Positions 42,701 through 51,147 of a stretch of DNA of 64,000 nt are shown here, in pieces. The translations under genes and the position numbers were made by a program. The DNA comes from Symbiodinium natans. Lineage: Eukaryota > Sar > Dinophyceae > Suessiales > Symbiodiniaceae. Each line of letters starts with the position of its first letter. Within the stretch, counting starts at the first letter, position 1. The notes under the pieces were generated by a model. It was not told the DNA's origin, searched no databases, and saw only the letters and a program-made list of their open reading frames with translations. Location of the stretch: positions 362,001-426,000 of the forward strand of contig CAJNDS010002088.1 of assembly GCA_905221605.1 (NCBI GenBank). Reading direction: 5' to 3'.

Positions 42701-43396
42701 GGTATCCGGGGTGTCCAAAAGTGACCATGGGCTTAGGGTTTAAGGTTTTTAGGGTTTAGGGTCAGGGTTTTTAGGGGTTTTCGGGGTTTTTAGGGCTTTT
42801 TGAGGTTTTCAGGGATTTTGCAGATGGTATTACAGGTTTTTTGGGTTTACGAGTGTAGTGCCTTGGTTAGGGTTCCACAGCTTTAAAGGTGGAGTTTGGA
42901 GCTGTCAAAGGTGTGTTCGACAAGGGAAGTGCAGCCGATCCCATGTGGGTGCTGCCCCCCATAGTTAAGGTTATTTTGGGATAATTAAGCTTACTTAAGG
43001 CTATTTAACGGGGGAGCGTAGAGGGGTAGTACAGAGGGGGGTAGAACCCCTTAAGTTGGCCCCCAAACCCCGAACGCCAAGAACCCAAAAGCCACCCATA
43101 ATATCTAGGGATCGGCCCTAAATCGCATAGAAACATAAACCCTGAACCCCGACTTCGGAGTAGACCTTGGAGAAAAAAATGTTTATTATACTTTTTGGTA
43201 TAAGTAGCTGTAATGGGAACCCAGAACCAAAACAAGTGTTAAAGTACAGAACTCCAAAACCCGATTTCCAGAGGCTTACCAGGGCCCAGGCTTCGCCCGC
43301 AGACGTCGGAGAGTCTTCGGGCGGCAAGAGCGTTTCGGCAAGGCTTGGGCTCAGGTCCTTCTCCTCATCACTGCGCTCTTCGGCGTGGGTGCTCAT
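38735..43396 (-). CDS. Long intron-rich gene, at least eleven small exons, function unknown
   Basis: Exons in transcript order: 43396 (ATG; possibly from 43,431)-43280, STHAEERSDEEKDLSPSLAE, donor GTAAGC; about 42,725-42,640, DTPDTEASESPEVAEASPR; about 42,535-42,460; about 42,066-41,833, CFTSTDGRVCFPPLPFGTIK and VNIDDEDW; 41229-41162, FGYGLLYTDESDLGRFGHEM; 41054-40982, KKKKKDTPEGLVWVPDGRR; 40673-40598, LVNSKTVEKFRCVKVDSREL; 40374-40270, DETGLPSFGDREFGSLHDRI; 39886-39813, IPKELSITEIRRATCAKVG; about 39,207-39,098, FKELQLQVAWVQRVQEDI; about 38,800-38,735. Most have AG acceptors and GT donors (GTAAGC, GTAGAG, GTACCT, GTGGGT). Acidic and lysine-rich linkers alternate with short folded segments. 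It could be more than one gene. No family recognised. Introns hold Family A copies, telomere-like runs and AT microsatellites. Confidence 0.6.
39240..39770. repeat. Microsatellite-rich intron (CA, CT, TA tracts)
   Basis: CT/CCT tract at 39,361-39,404, ACACATGCAC-type repeats at 39,430-39,580, TA tracts at 39,606-39,720 with a G10 run at 39,660. Open frames here are compositional. Confidence 0.9.
40717..40737 (+). repeat. G homopolymer (about 20)
   Basis: An uninterrupted G tract in an intron. Confidence 0.95.
40834..40922. mobile_element. Family A MITE-like element, shortened
   Basis: TACTTGGAGGCTCATGG ... GCCCACGAACCTCAAAGTA. Confidence 0.8.
42241..42345. mobile_element. Family A MITE-like element, left end decayed
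   Basis: GTGGGTAGTTACAAGTAGGG ... CTTCCCGTGAACCTCCAAGT. Confidence 0.7.
42536..42616 (-). repeat. CCCTAAA run
   Basis: About ten units, some CCCCAAA. Confidence 0.9.
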
Positions 43397-43504
43397 TCTC
43401 CTGGCAGGGCGGTTTCGGTCTGGGACCGCGAAGCCCTAAAGGCCCTAAAAGGCTCGAAGCCCGAAAGAGTCTAGGAACGAAACCCCCCCCCCCCAACTCG
43501 TCCT

Positions 43505-43650
43505 TCAGGAGGATGCAGCTACGCTTGCCGCGCGAGGCAGCACATGAGATGCTTCTCATTCGTCGGTTTCAACATGCATACGAAAGTGCTGAAAACTCTG
43601 GGACAAACAGAGCAGCCTTGGCTAACCGATCCAGGCCAGAATCCCTATCC
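43505..43650 (+). CDS. Candidate exon on the opposite strand, uncertain
   Basis: The plus frame reads LPREAAHEMLLIRRFQHAYE and SAENSGTNRAALANRS. The minus strand hits stops. It would be embedded between minus-strand exons, so treat with caution. Confidence 0.3.
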
Positions 43651-43721
43651 CTAACCCTAAACCCTAAACCCTAAACTGCCGGTAGCCCTTTAGCCAGGTT
43701 GAGCGCTGAGGATTCAAGGCT

Positions 43722-43940
43722 TTAGGGCTCTCTCTGCCATAAGCCTAAACCTAAAAGGTCACCAGCAAAAAATCTTGCTGTTTGCCCTGCTTGCTCTGAA
43801 CAGTGGGCTGTCTTGAATTCGATACGGCTGACAAAGGACTGGACTTGCACGCGGGGTGAGGCTACGACGGGGTGAACACTCAGCTGGATCCCGTTATGTT
43901 GAGGACGGAAAAATAAAGCGAAGCTTAACCTTGGGACCAA
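43722..43940 (-). CDS. Candidate exon, function unknown
   Basis: A 72-codon minus frame reads QHNGIQLSVHPVVASPRVQV then SFVSRIEFKTAHCSEQAGQT and ARFFAGDLLG. Beta-rich pattern. Possibly the 5' continuation of the 38.7-43.4 kb gene. Confidence 0.45.
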   Translation of the reverse strand: MVPRLSFALFFRPQHNGIQLSVHPVVASPRVQVQSFVSRIEFKTAHCSEQAGQTARFFAGDLLGLGLWQREP

Positions 43941-44199
43941 GTATGACTACACTACACTCCTACAATCTTGGTTGCAGCAGATGGACCAAATGGCATGTCA
44001 GGGTTCAGCCCCAGGTATAGCCAATACAACTAAAAATACCGCACTCCAACCCCAGCCCCTTGACAAGGACAACCTCATGCAATCTTTCATCATCCTTCGT
44101 AGCCCTGAGTCCACCCTCATGGCATTTCAGAAACTCAGTGGCTCTCCAAGGGATTCAAACACGCAACCTTGGCGGTTTCAGGATTCGCCCCAAAATCTC

Positions 44200-44612
44200 C
44201 AAAAAGCTACGCCCCAACATGCCCGGCCATCAAGGGGTACAGGTTTTTCATAGGGCTTGTCCGTGCTATGCCTGAAGGTCAGCTGAAGCTTGCAAGTAGA
44301 AATTGCAGGGCTTGGAGGTTCAGGGATGTTCAGGGAAGGCGGCGCAATAGAAGGTTTAGGGCTATAGGGGTGCCGCCGTCTACCTGCTCCCTTGAAACGG
44401 TTTTGAAACAAGCGCTCTCTGCCGCAATCCGTCTGTCCAGCAAATGGTCTCGCGGCTTCGGACTTGGGGTAGCTGCGGTGGTCAGGGACATGAGGTTAGG
44501 TAAATTCGGAGATGGTGGTGGCTCGAAACGGGAGCAGCTGCCACAGGCTCGTCTTGTGCTCTCGCTTGTGCTCTCGCTTATTTTTCTCGATGGCTCAGTT
44601 GCATGGCCTCTG
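44200..44612 (-). CDS. Three candidate exons, function unknown
   Basis: Island 44,612-44,510 reads EKNKREHKREHKTSLWQLLP. Exon 44472-44384 (acceptor CCACCGCAG, donor GTAGAC) reads DHLLDRRIAAESACFKTVSR. A lower island near 44,300 reads LQLTFRHSTDKPYEKPV. Splice sites of the middle exon are clear. Joins to the others are not tested. Confidence 0.5.
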
Positions 44613-44718
44613 GGCTGCCTGCGTGTTCAGAGTCAGTCCTGAGGCCTGAAATGCGACTAAGCATGCGGGGGTCTAGCTCAGGCTCTCTACGCTCTGTGAC
44701 CCATGACCTAATATGCGG

Positions 44719-44816
44719 ACCTTAATAATTAGAATAGGTTTGTGGGGGTACAGTATATGCATAAAGGGGGCCATAAGGGAATGCTACTAGTAATTCTTCC
44801 GAGCCCTATACCCTAA
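44719..44816 (+). repeat. Family C repeat, near full copy
   Basis: GGACCTTAATAATTAGAATA ... ATAAGGGAATGCTACTAG, TAATTCTTCCGAGCCCTATA. Confidence 0.75.
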
Positions 44817-44919
44817 ACCCTAATCCCTAAATTCTAAACCCTACATTACAGCAGAAATTATGGGGCCCTAAACCCCAAACGCTAAACCCTAAACCCTAAA
44901 CCCTCTACTCTGCACCATG

Positions 44920-45022
44920 CCGTGGGAGCTCGAGAGAGCACATGGCACATCCTGGCCCAGATATTATGCACAAAGGGCCCCCGAGGTCAGCTGCCAAAAA
45001 GCTCCTCCTTAAATCCCAAGTT
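44920..45022 (-). CDS. Candidate exon, function unknown
   Basis: The minus frame reads SFLAADLGGPLCIISGPGC then AMCSLELPRHGA. An AG precedes it. Confidence 0.4.
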
Positions 45023-45054
45023 GCAACTGAGCTTGGGTTTGTAGGTTCTTCAAA

Positions 45055-45145
45055 ACCCTAAACCCTAAACCCTAAACCCTAAACCCTAAACCCTAAACCC
45101 TAAACCCTAAACCCTAAACCCTAAACCCTAAACCCTAAACCCTAC
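45055..45145 (-). repeat. Longest interstitial telomere-like array (CCCTAAA, 13 units)
   Basis: Thirteen perfect CCCTAAA units. Confidence 0.98.
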
Positions 45146-45217
45146 ATGACCAGGAATAAAGCTTCGTCGCTCTTGACAAGACAAAGTTGACGGAGGATAG
45201 CGGAGTACTGCATCATG
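45143..45217 (-). CDS. Candidate first exon (ATG), function unknown
   Basis: The minus frame from ATG reads MMQYSAILRQLCLVKSDEAL then FLVM and stops where the telomere-like array begins. A faint likeness to ubiquitin-like autophagy proteins is too short to use. Confidence 0.35.
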
Positions 45218-45396
45218 GTTTTGTCCTAGCCCGGCCAGCGGAGGAAGTAATCCACCGGAATAAACTTATACTATTCTTATTGTTCCGGAGGAGGACCCTG
45301 CACTTGGAGTGCAGGAGTCTAAGGGGGAGAGAGTTTTTTCTGCTGTCTTCGTGTGCTATGTTGTGAGTGCGACGAACTTTCGGCCTGCCGCAGTAA

Positions 45397-45478
45397 ACCC
45401 TAAACCCTAAGCCCTAAGCCCTAAGCCCTAAGCCCTAAGCCCTAAGCCCTAAGCCCTAAGCCCTAAGCCCTAGACCCT
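45397..45478 (-). repeat. Homogenised variant array (CCCTAAG, about 10 units)
   Basis: Tandem GCCCTAA units, all with the same G substitution, preceded by two normal CCCTAAA units. Confidence 0.97.
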
Positions 45479-45499
45479 AACCCTCAGGCCGGAAATTTC

Positions 45500-45606
45500 C
45501 ACACAAAATCGAAGGATAACCTCCCCGATTTCAGCAGCTGCTTGGCTGAAAGGCCGTGCGCCGACGTCCCTCGGGGCAAGCCCGAGGAACCGAGGCCCAG
45601 GGTCCC
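45500..45606 (-). CDS. Strong candidate exon, function unknown
   Basis: The minus frame reads DPGPRFLGLAPRDVGARPFS then QAAAEIGEVILRF, with GC-ending codons. Confidence 0.45.
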
Positions 45607-45910
45607 CAACCCCCAAAGCCATATAGACCCTTAACCCCTAAGTAGGGTTTAGGGTTTAGGGCGTAGGGTGTAGGGTTTACATTTAGGGTTTTAGGGTTGA
45701 ACCCTCAGCCGAAGACAGGGATGACAATGGCAGGGCTCATCGGACCATGCGATCCACCTGCATGCGCAGTTGGGGTTTCGGGGTACAAGACTTTGTAGCA
45801 GTAGACCTGTACAGTGGCCTAGTAACAACACTCGGTCAGGCCATGTAATTGGATGTTGTGTTTGCTTTGCTGATCGGCGATTGGGTTTTCCCTCCTTAAC
45901 TTAAGAGATG

Positions 45911-45931
45911 TGGGGGGGGGGGGGGGGGGGG
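45911..45931 (+). repeat. G homopolymer (about 20)
   Basis: Uninterrupted G tract. Confidence 0.95.
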
Positions 45932-46267
45932 TGGGTATTATCGGTATAGATGGATGTAGGTATAGCTATAACTATATGCTTGTTTACGCTTGCTGTAGTG
46001 CTTCTTCATATGTGTTTCCAACAAAAACGTTGCCAAGCAAAGACCTCCACAAACTGTCTCTCAAGCCTCCAAGCTTCGGCGGGGTGACGAGGCTGCTCCC
46101 GCTTGGCAAAAGCTTCACGGGTTGTTCCCTGAGCGGCAGGGCGGACCCTAAGCCCTAAAACATGGAAACCCTTAAAGGCCCTAAACTCTAAGCCCAGAAC
46201 TCTAAACTTTTGAACCCGAAGCCCTAAAACCCTGTAATCTTTGAACCTCAGCCCTGTACCCTAACCT

Positions 46268-46382
46268 TACTTGGAGGTTCATGGGTAGGTAGCTCTGATC
46301 GGTAGGGTCATCGTCCTGGCAACTGGAACCCTATCTCGGGTACATATAAACCTACTTCTAACTACCCAGGAACCTCCAAGTA
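46268..46382. mobile_element. Family A MITE-like element, full copy
   Basis: TACTTGGAGGTTCATGGGTA ... ACTACCCAGGAACCTCCAAG, TA. The middle is diverged and lacks the usual core. Confidence 0.85.
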
Positions 46383-46435
46383 GTAGCCCTAAACCCTAAA
46401 CCCTAAACCCTAAATAACCATAAACCCAGTCCACA

Positions 46436-46500
46436 GCCGAAGCAGCTGAGGCTGCTGCAGAGCATGGCTTGAAAGCAGCGGCGCACCTTGGAAGTCTGAC
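46436..46500 (-). CDS. Exon with clear splice sites, function unknown
   Basis: Acceptor CTCTTTTGCAG at 46,501 and donor GTTTAT. Two frames are open: one cysteine-rich (SKVRRCFQAMLCSSLSC), one alanine-rich. Confidence 0.4.
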
Positions 46501-46544
46501 CTGCAAAAGAGGCATACGTACCTTACGGACGAAGTTAGGGTTAA

Positions 46545-46625
46545 GGGTTAAGGGTTCAGGGTTCAGGGTTAAAGGGTTTAGGGTTTAGGTTCAGGGTTAA
46601 GGGTTAAGGGTTAAGTGCATAAGGT
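46545..46625 (+). repeat. GGGTTAA / GGGTTCA degenerate array
   Basis: About ten units of AGGGTTA and AGGGTTC type. Confidence 0.85.
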
Positions 46626-46959
46626 TCAGTGGGAATGGGGTTTAGGGCAGAAAGACTCCTCTTAAGCCCTTTGAAAAACCGATTCTGCAACATAATGCAA
46701 CATCCCAAAGGCCTACTTGGACCCGTTACAAGGCGCGCCCTCGGGGGTACAAAGGGGCTTTCTGGGGCCACTTAGGTAGATAGCCTTTATGCATGATAAT
46801 ATCAGGTGTAAAAGTACATCATGAAGCCAATAGATGTGAACACAACAAGTACAAACACACATGTAAATATGGATCAATCACCAAGAAACATCGGCATGTA
46901 TACAAATACTGCATGTACCCGGGTGACAGGGCACTATTGCTGTCCTTGCTGTGATCCAC

Positions 46960-47040
46960 AAGCAGTTGTGCTGACCGACCTGGCCAGCAACGCTGTCTCT
47001 CCAAGTCCTCTGCGCAAACACCTGCGTGGCACTGGGGTTC
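46960..47040 (+). CDS. Candidate exon, possible methyltransferase motif
   Basis: The plus frame reads QAVVLTDLASNAVSPSPLRK HLRGTG. VVLTDL followed by a helix resembles the acidic loop of METTL21-type methyltransferases. The other strand is also open. Weak. Confidence 0.25.
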
Positions 47041-47279
47041 AGGCTAGGGTTCAGCCGGGCCTCCCGTGCAAATTAGCAGCCCTCACTCCAAACAATACCC
47101 TTGGCTGTACAGTTTCTGAAATCCGCAGCTTGGTCTCTGAAGTCCCCCATGTCCCCGTCTCTCCAACACCCCGCGCTCTGAAACCTCCAAAACTCAAACC
47201 CCTAGGTCCGTACGCCTCTACACACCTCAATGATACCTCCAAAACCCCAAGCACCCAACCCATCCGCACAACCTAAACC

Positions 47280-47570
47280 AAGGACCCCAAACAACAAAAA
47301 CTCCCAAAAACGCCCTCCATCCCAAACCTCCCTAGGCCCCTAGGCCCTGAACCACGATAACCTGTAAACCCCAAGCTATACTACACTCAGAACCCTGGCA
47401 TGAACCATAATGCTGTGCTGTTTCTTTGGTAATACAAAAAAAGCATGATCAAACTATGTTAACAGTACCCTGAGCAAGTCCTCCCAAAAACAACCTACAC
47501 CGTCAACCCCTCATGCCTCAAACCCAAAACCCTTACCTTAGGCCTTGAACAGAAAACCCTCAACCTTTAT
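47280..47570. other. Spacer, C/A-rich, no supported gene
   Basis: Mostly decayed CCCAAA-type sequence. Nothing convincing seen. Confidence 0.5.
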
Positions 47571-47574
47571 TATG

Positions 47575-47672
47575 GGGGCCTGGATAATTAGAAGAGGCTG
47601 TTGAGGGGTTATTATAGTATAATTCTGTAGGGACCATAAGGGAAGAATACTAGCCATCGACCCGGATATTAG
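47575..47672 (+). repeat. Family C repeat
   Basis: GGCCTGGATAATTAGAAGAG ... GACCATAAGGGAAGAATACT, ending CCCGGATATTAGGCCC. Confidence 0.7.
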
Positions 47673-47675
47673 GCC

Positions 47676-47760
47676 CGAAATTCTCGCCTTCGCCGAGCAT
47701 GGGAGCTCCAAGACCACCCTCCTGCAGACACTTGCTTGGGTTTCTTGGGGGCTCGTAGGA
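47676..47760 (+). CDS. Candidate exon with a P-loop-like motif
   Basis: The plus frame reads ILAFAEHGSSKTTLLQTLAW. GSSKTTLL resembles an ABC-transporter Walker A with the usual GxG altered. It begins at the end of a Family C repeat. A minus-strand reading is also open. Confidence 0.25.
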
Positions 47761-48726
47761 TTCGATACTCTATCCTATCCCCTTTAACAACGGAGAGGTT
47801 TAGGGTTTTGCATAGAGTTTGGGGTTGTGTGGGGTGGGCTTCCAAGTTTTCTTAAGTTGCTGATTTTTGTTATCATGTTTTTCAGAAGGTGCATTTGGTT
47901 AAGGGCCGCATTCTAGAGGTCTTAGGATGTCTTAGGGTTTCGGAGCATTTTTCAAACTAGAGAACAGAAAACCTATTTTTTGGGAGGCAGGGGAGGGGGG
48001 GGGGGGGCTGTTGTTGCATATCGTACCTGCGACCCGCCGCCTGGGCTAAAGAGTGAGGGAATGGAGGATATCGAGGATATGGAGGGTATGGAGGGTTTAG
48101 GGTTCAGGGTTTAGGGATAACAGCAGCTACATGGTGGACTCGAGGGTTTGGGGCTTAGGGGCTTCGGGTTCAGGGTTTGAGGCTTTTAGAGATGACTGAG
48201 TGCTTCAACAGCTCCACACCCTGGAGCCTGAATCTGGAAACCCTAAACCGATGCTCGTTTTTTCTTCTTCATTTTTCAAGTTTGGAAGCTTGAAGGGCTT
48301 AGGATTTCCTTTGCCCCAAAAGTACACATAAGATTCGTCCATGCGCCTTAGGGTTACTTAAATTCACTTGGGTTTTGGCAAGTGGGACTATGATTCAGGG
48401 CTTACTTTAGGGTCTAGGGTGATAAGCTCCCAAGTTTTCCGAACCCTAACTGAAGAAGGCCTAGTCTTGGCCTCCTAAACCCCCCTTAAGTGCGAAACAC
48501 CAAACCCTAAACCCCGAAATCCCTAAGCCCTCCTAAGTCTTTTTACCCTAGCCGAATTTGTCCCAGGCGCGCTGGGTTCGCGGAGCCGGGTCGGTAGCCT
48601 TTCAGGACAGCAGCAGGGGTGTCGGGGCTTCGGGTTAGGGGGTTTGGGCTTTAGGGTTTCGGGGTGTGGGGGGTTTAAAGACGGTTCTGGGCCAGGTATC
48701 CAAAAGTCCTTCTGACTAGCCTCAGA

Positions 48727-49437
48727 GTGGATTGCCTAACATTGAGTTTCTACGAGGCTTTCGTGAGGAAGTCGCTTTTAGTTGCTTGCTTGGCATTTAG
48801 GGTCTGGGGGGTCCGCCGACCCTGGCGGCGTGTTGGATGGGTTTCTGGAGGTGAAAACCTCCCTCTTTCCCTCCTTACCCGGGGGGGGGTAGGGGGGGGT
48901 ACCCCGGCAGCTTTTCCGTGGAGGAACAGGCCACCCACACCGCGTAAACTCATGGACCATAGGCGGTTTCGCACAGGGCATAGGGGCTCTTTTGGAAAAA
49001 ACCCTACCCCCCCCCCCCCTTACCCCCACCCCCCCACCCAGACCCGAACCGCAAACCCAATCCACCAAACCCCAAACCTTAAACTTGTTCTCCTGCGGGG
49101 TCGGCGGCTTGAGCCGGAGGCTCTTAAATTTAGGGGTTACGGGTTTGGCGTTTTAGGCCTAGGGGTTTTATTGGGTTCAACCAGGCAGGGTATGAGGCAG
49201 GGGCAGGATAAGACTGCAATTGAGAAATCCATGGCCCGAAACTCTAGCCCCCAAACCCTTAAGCTCCTTGAAAGCCTTCTAGCCTCAGTGAAAGATGCGG
49301 CAACTTCGAAGTTGAGTTCCATCAGTTTCCAGGGGTGCATCTGGTGCCTTACACCTCCCCAAACTCCCCAGAGACTCCCAAACGCCTCAGCTGTCGAATC
49401 TTCCTTAACAAGAAACACAGGCCCCACGATGATTTGA
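48727..49437 (+). CDS. 236-codon open frame spanning low-complexity tracts, doubtful
   Basis: The frame crosses a G-rich tract (48,881-48,900) and a C tract (49,007-49,019) coding for Pro runs. The 3' part (DKTAIEKSMARNSSPQTLKL, LESLLASVKDAATSKLSSI) looks protein-like; the middle does not. Minus-strand fragments also exist. At most part of this is real. Confidence 0.25.
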   Translation: MDCLTLSFYEAFVRKSLLVACLAFRVWGVRRPWRRVGWVSGGENLPLSLLTRGGVGGGTPAAFPWRNRPPTPRKLMDHRRFRTGHRGSFGKNPTPPPPYPHPPTQTRTANPIHQTPNLKLVLLRGRRLEPEALKFRGYGFGVLGLGVLLGSTRQGMRQGQDKTAIEKSMARNSSPQTLKLLESLLASVKDAATSKLSSISFQGCIWCLTPPQTPQRLPNASAVESSLTRNTGPTMI

Positions 49438-49491
49438 GAATTTCTGCCTTAGGTGAAGGCATCTCGGGAATCTCTGAAAGCCCCCCCCGGA

Positions 49492-49553
49492 AACCCTAAA
49501 CCCTAAACCCTAAACCCTAAACCCCAAACCCCAAACCCTAAACCCTAAACCCA
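49492..49553 (-). repeat. CCCTAAA / CCCCAAA run
   Basis: About eight units. Confidence 0.92.
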
Positions 49554-49872
49554 AACACGAAGCCCTGAGGAACCCTGCCTCCCCAGCCAGCTTGCTGCTG
49601 CGGAGATTCTTTGCCTGGGTTGCCCTAAACTGTGAGGTTCTTTGCCTGAGTTGCCCTAAACCGTAAGCCCTAAATCTTAAACCCTCGAATTTAAGGGCCA
49701 TTGAACTTCATTGAACCCAACTGTAGAGGTATTTCGTGTATGTCGGCAAAGGGCATGGACTTGGGGCACATAGGGTTTTAATGCAAAGTTCCGAAACCCC
49801 AAAACCTAAACTTGAAGGCCCTAAGAAGACCTAAACACAGGAGATCTGCGACAGCATAGGCCGGTTGACAGG

Positions 49873-50018
49873 GACCTGGGGCTTCTCAGGGACTCCCATA
49901 TACCCCTTAAGTGAGGAGTATTCCTTACAATATATGAGGGGGTCCTTATGAGGTTTAAGGAATATTCTTTGATTAAGGAGTACTGGAGGCTCCGGGAGGA
50001 CCTGGGGCTTCTTCATCG
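49873..50018. repeat. Family E palindrome
   Basis: ACCTGGGGCTTCTCAGGGAC at the left. GGAGTATTCCTTACAA and TTAAGGAATATTC are inverted copies in the middle. GACCTGGGGCTTC recurs at the right. Confidence 0.65.
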
Positions 50019-50025
50019 TTTCAGG

Positions 50026-50110
50026 GCCAAACCAACTGAGATCCCGGCCGCAGCGCGTCATAGAGTTCTTGTGCCCTGCCAAGGCATCTGGCCTGCCCGC
50101 GCGCCCTTAA
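50026..50110 (+). CDS. Candidate exon after a strong acceptor
   Basis: GGGCTTCTTCATCGTTTCAG leads into KPTEIPAAARHRVLVPCQGI. Part of the acceptor lies in the Family E repeat. Confidence 0.35.
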
Positions 50111-50296
50111 GGGGTTTAGGGTTTGCAAGTAGAGGTAGAACAGATATACCGTTCTGGAGAAGTTTGCCCGCAAACAGGTTGATGCTCAAGGCTTAGTAGG
50201 AAAATCATGGTGCTATATACAAATGAATAGGTGCAGATTGTCGTCCGAGGGTGATCGTATCCCTATCAACGGGCTGGTTCCAGGTGGCCCATTCCT

Positions 50297-50500
50297 TCAC
50301 CAGCGAAGCCACCCACGCACCGCGAATACGTGAGGATCCCTGAGGTTGCAAATCCCAGCGGGTGGATATACGGCAAATAAGTTTCCAACGGGCTTTCCCT
50401 GAAGTGCTCCACCGATTATACCCATATCCCTCGCAAGCGGCACACTATTTGTCCAACGGGTTGCCCCTTGAGTGGTCCAAGTCCTGTGACGCCCGCGCAA
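50297..50500 (-). CDS. Open frame with internal repeat, function unknown
   Basis: The minus frame reads MGIIGGALQGKPVGNLFAV then YPPAGICNLRDPHVFAV. A diverged copy of the LQGKPVGN unit lies upstream in another frame (LKGQPVGQ), so a duplication with frame loss is likely. Confidence 0.35.
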   Translation of the reverse strand: MRGRHRTWTTQGATRWTNSVPLARDMGIIGGALQGKPVGNLFAVYPPAGICNLRDPHVFAVRGWLRW

Positions 50501-50517
50501 TGGCTAGGCGCCTGTGC

Positions 50518-50577
50518 ACCCTAAACCCTAAACCCTAAACCCTAAACTCTAAACCCTAAACCCTAAACCCTAAACCC
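50518..50577 (-). repeat. Interstitial telomere-like array (CCCTAAA, 8 units)
   Basis: Eight units, one with T for C. Confidence 0.97.
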
Positions 50578-50589
50578 TTGCTATAGTGC

Positions 50590-50955
50590 TCTCCTTCGAG
50601 CCCCGATCGCTGCAGCGGCTCACTCTCAAGCATGAACTGACATGACAGTGTGACTATACGTACACGACACGTCAGGGTTTTGCCAGAACCCTTCATCCAA
50701 TTAATATCCCAAATCACACCATCATCACATCTGCAGTATGCCTTATGCCAGTTCTCAACATCGTCGTCCAGGACATAGATGTTCCGTTCCCATCACTGGC
50801 ATCACCGAATATTCCCTGTATCCCATGTCCGCGTCCAGGAAGAAGATGCTCGGTCATTATACCACATCGTCATCGAGCCATCGTCTCTACCTCCCATGGC
50901 AAAACCCGAAATCATGTTACAGCGATCGTGCAAACAGCTTCCTGCTACCTGAGCA
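50590..50955 (-). pseudogene. Long minus frame with two in-frame TGA codons
   Basis: One frame reads GFAMGGRDDGSMTMWYNDRA, SSSWTRTWDTGNIR, TGA (50,802-50,804), CQ, TGA (50,793-50,795), WERNIYVLDDDVENWHKAYC, then DDGVIWDINWMKGSGKTL. Both stops would be arginine if CGA. No other disruption is seen. Family not recognised. Confidence 0.45.
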
Positions 50956-51101
50956 TGATGCGCCAAACAGGGTTTAGGGTTTAGGGTTTAGGGTAGGGTT
51001 TAGGGTTTAGTATTTAGGGTTTAGGGCTCACCCTGAACCCTAGAAACCCTTGAGCCCCAGAACCCCTAATCCCTTCCCCCTGATATTAAACGGACGGTCC
51101 G

Positions 51102-51147
<46 letters not shown>
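51102..51147 (+). repeat. C homopolymer of 46
   Basis: Uninterrupted C tract, the longest homopolymer in the window. Confidence 0.97.

Noticed and set aside
44165-44245. tRNA-like or SINE-like signal on the minus strand (TAGCTTTTTGG ... GTGTTTGAATCCC at tRNA-like spacing)
   Set aside because: The A-box has a mismatch at a key position, there is no anticodon stem or acceptor stem, and a coding island lies adjacent. Not enough for a tRNA or SINE call.
45143-45217. Likeness of MMQYSAILRQLCLVKSDEAL to Atg8/Atg12 proteins
   Set aside because: Only about 20 residues and no second motif. Kept as an unnamed candidate exon.
45055-45478. CRISPR-like array
   Set aside because: The repeats are contiguous heptamers without spacers. 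They are telomere-like arrays.
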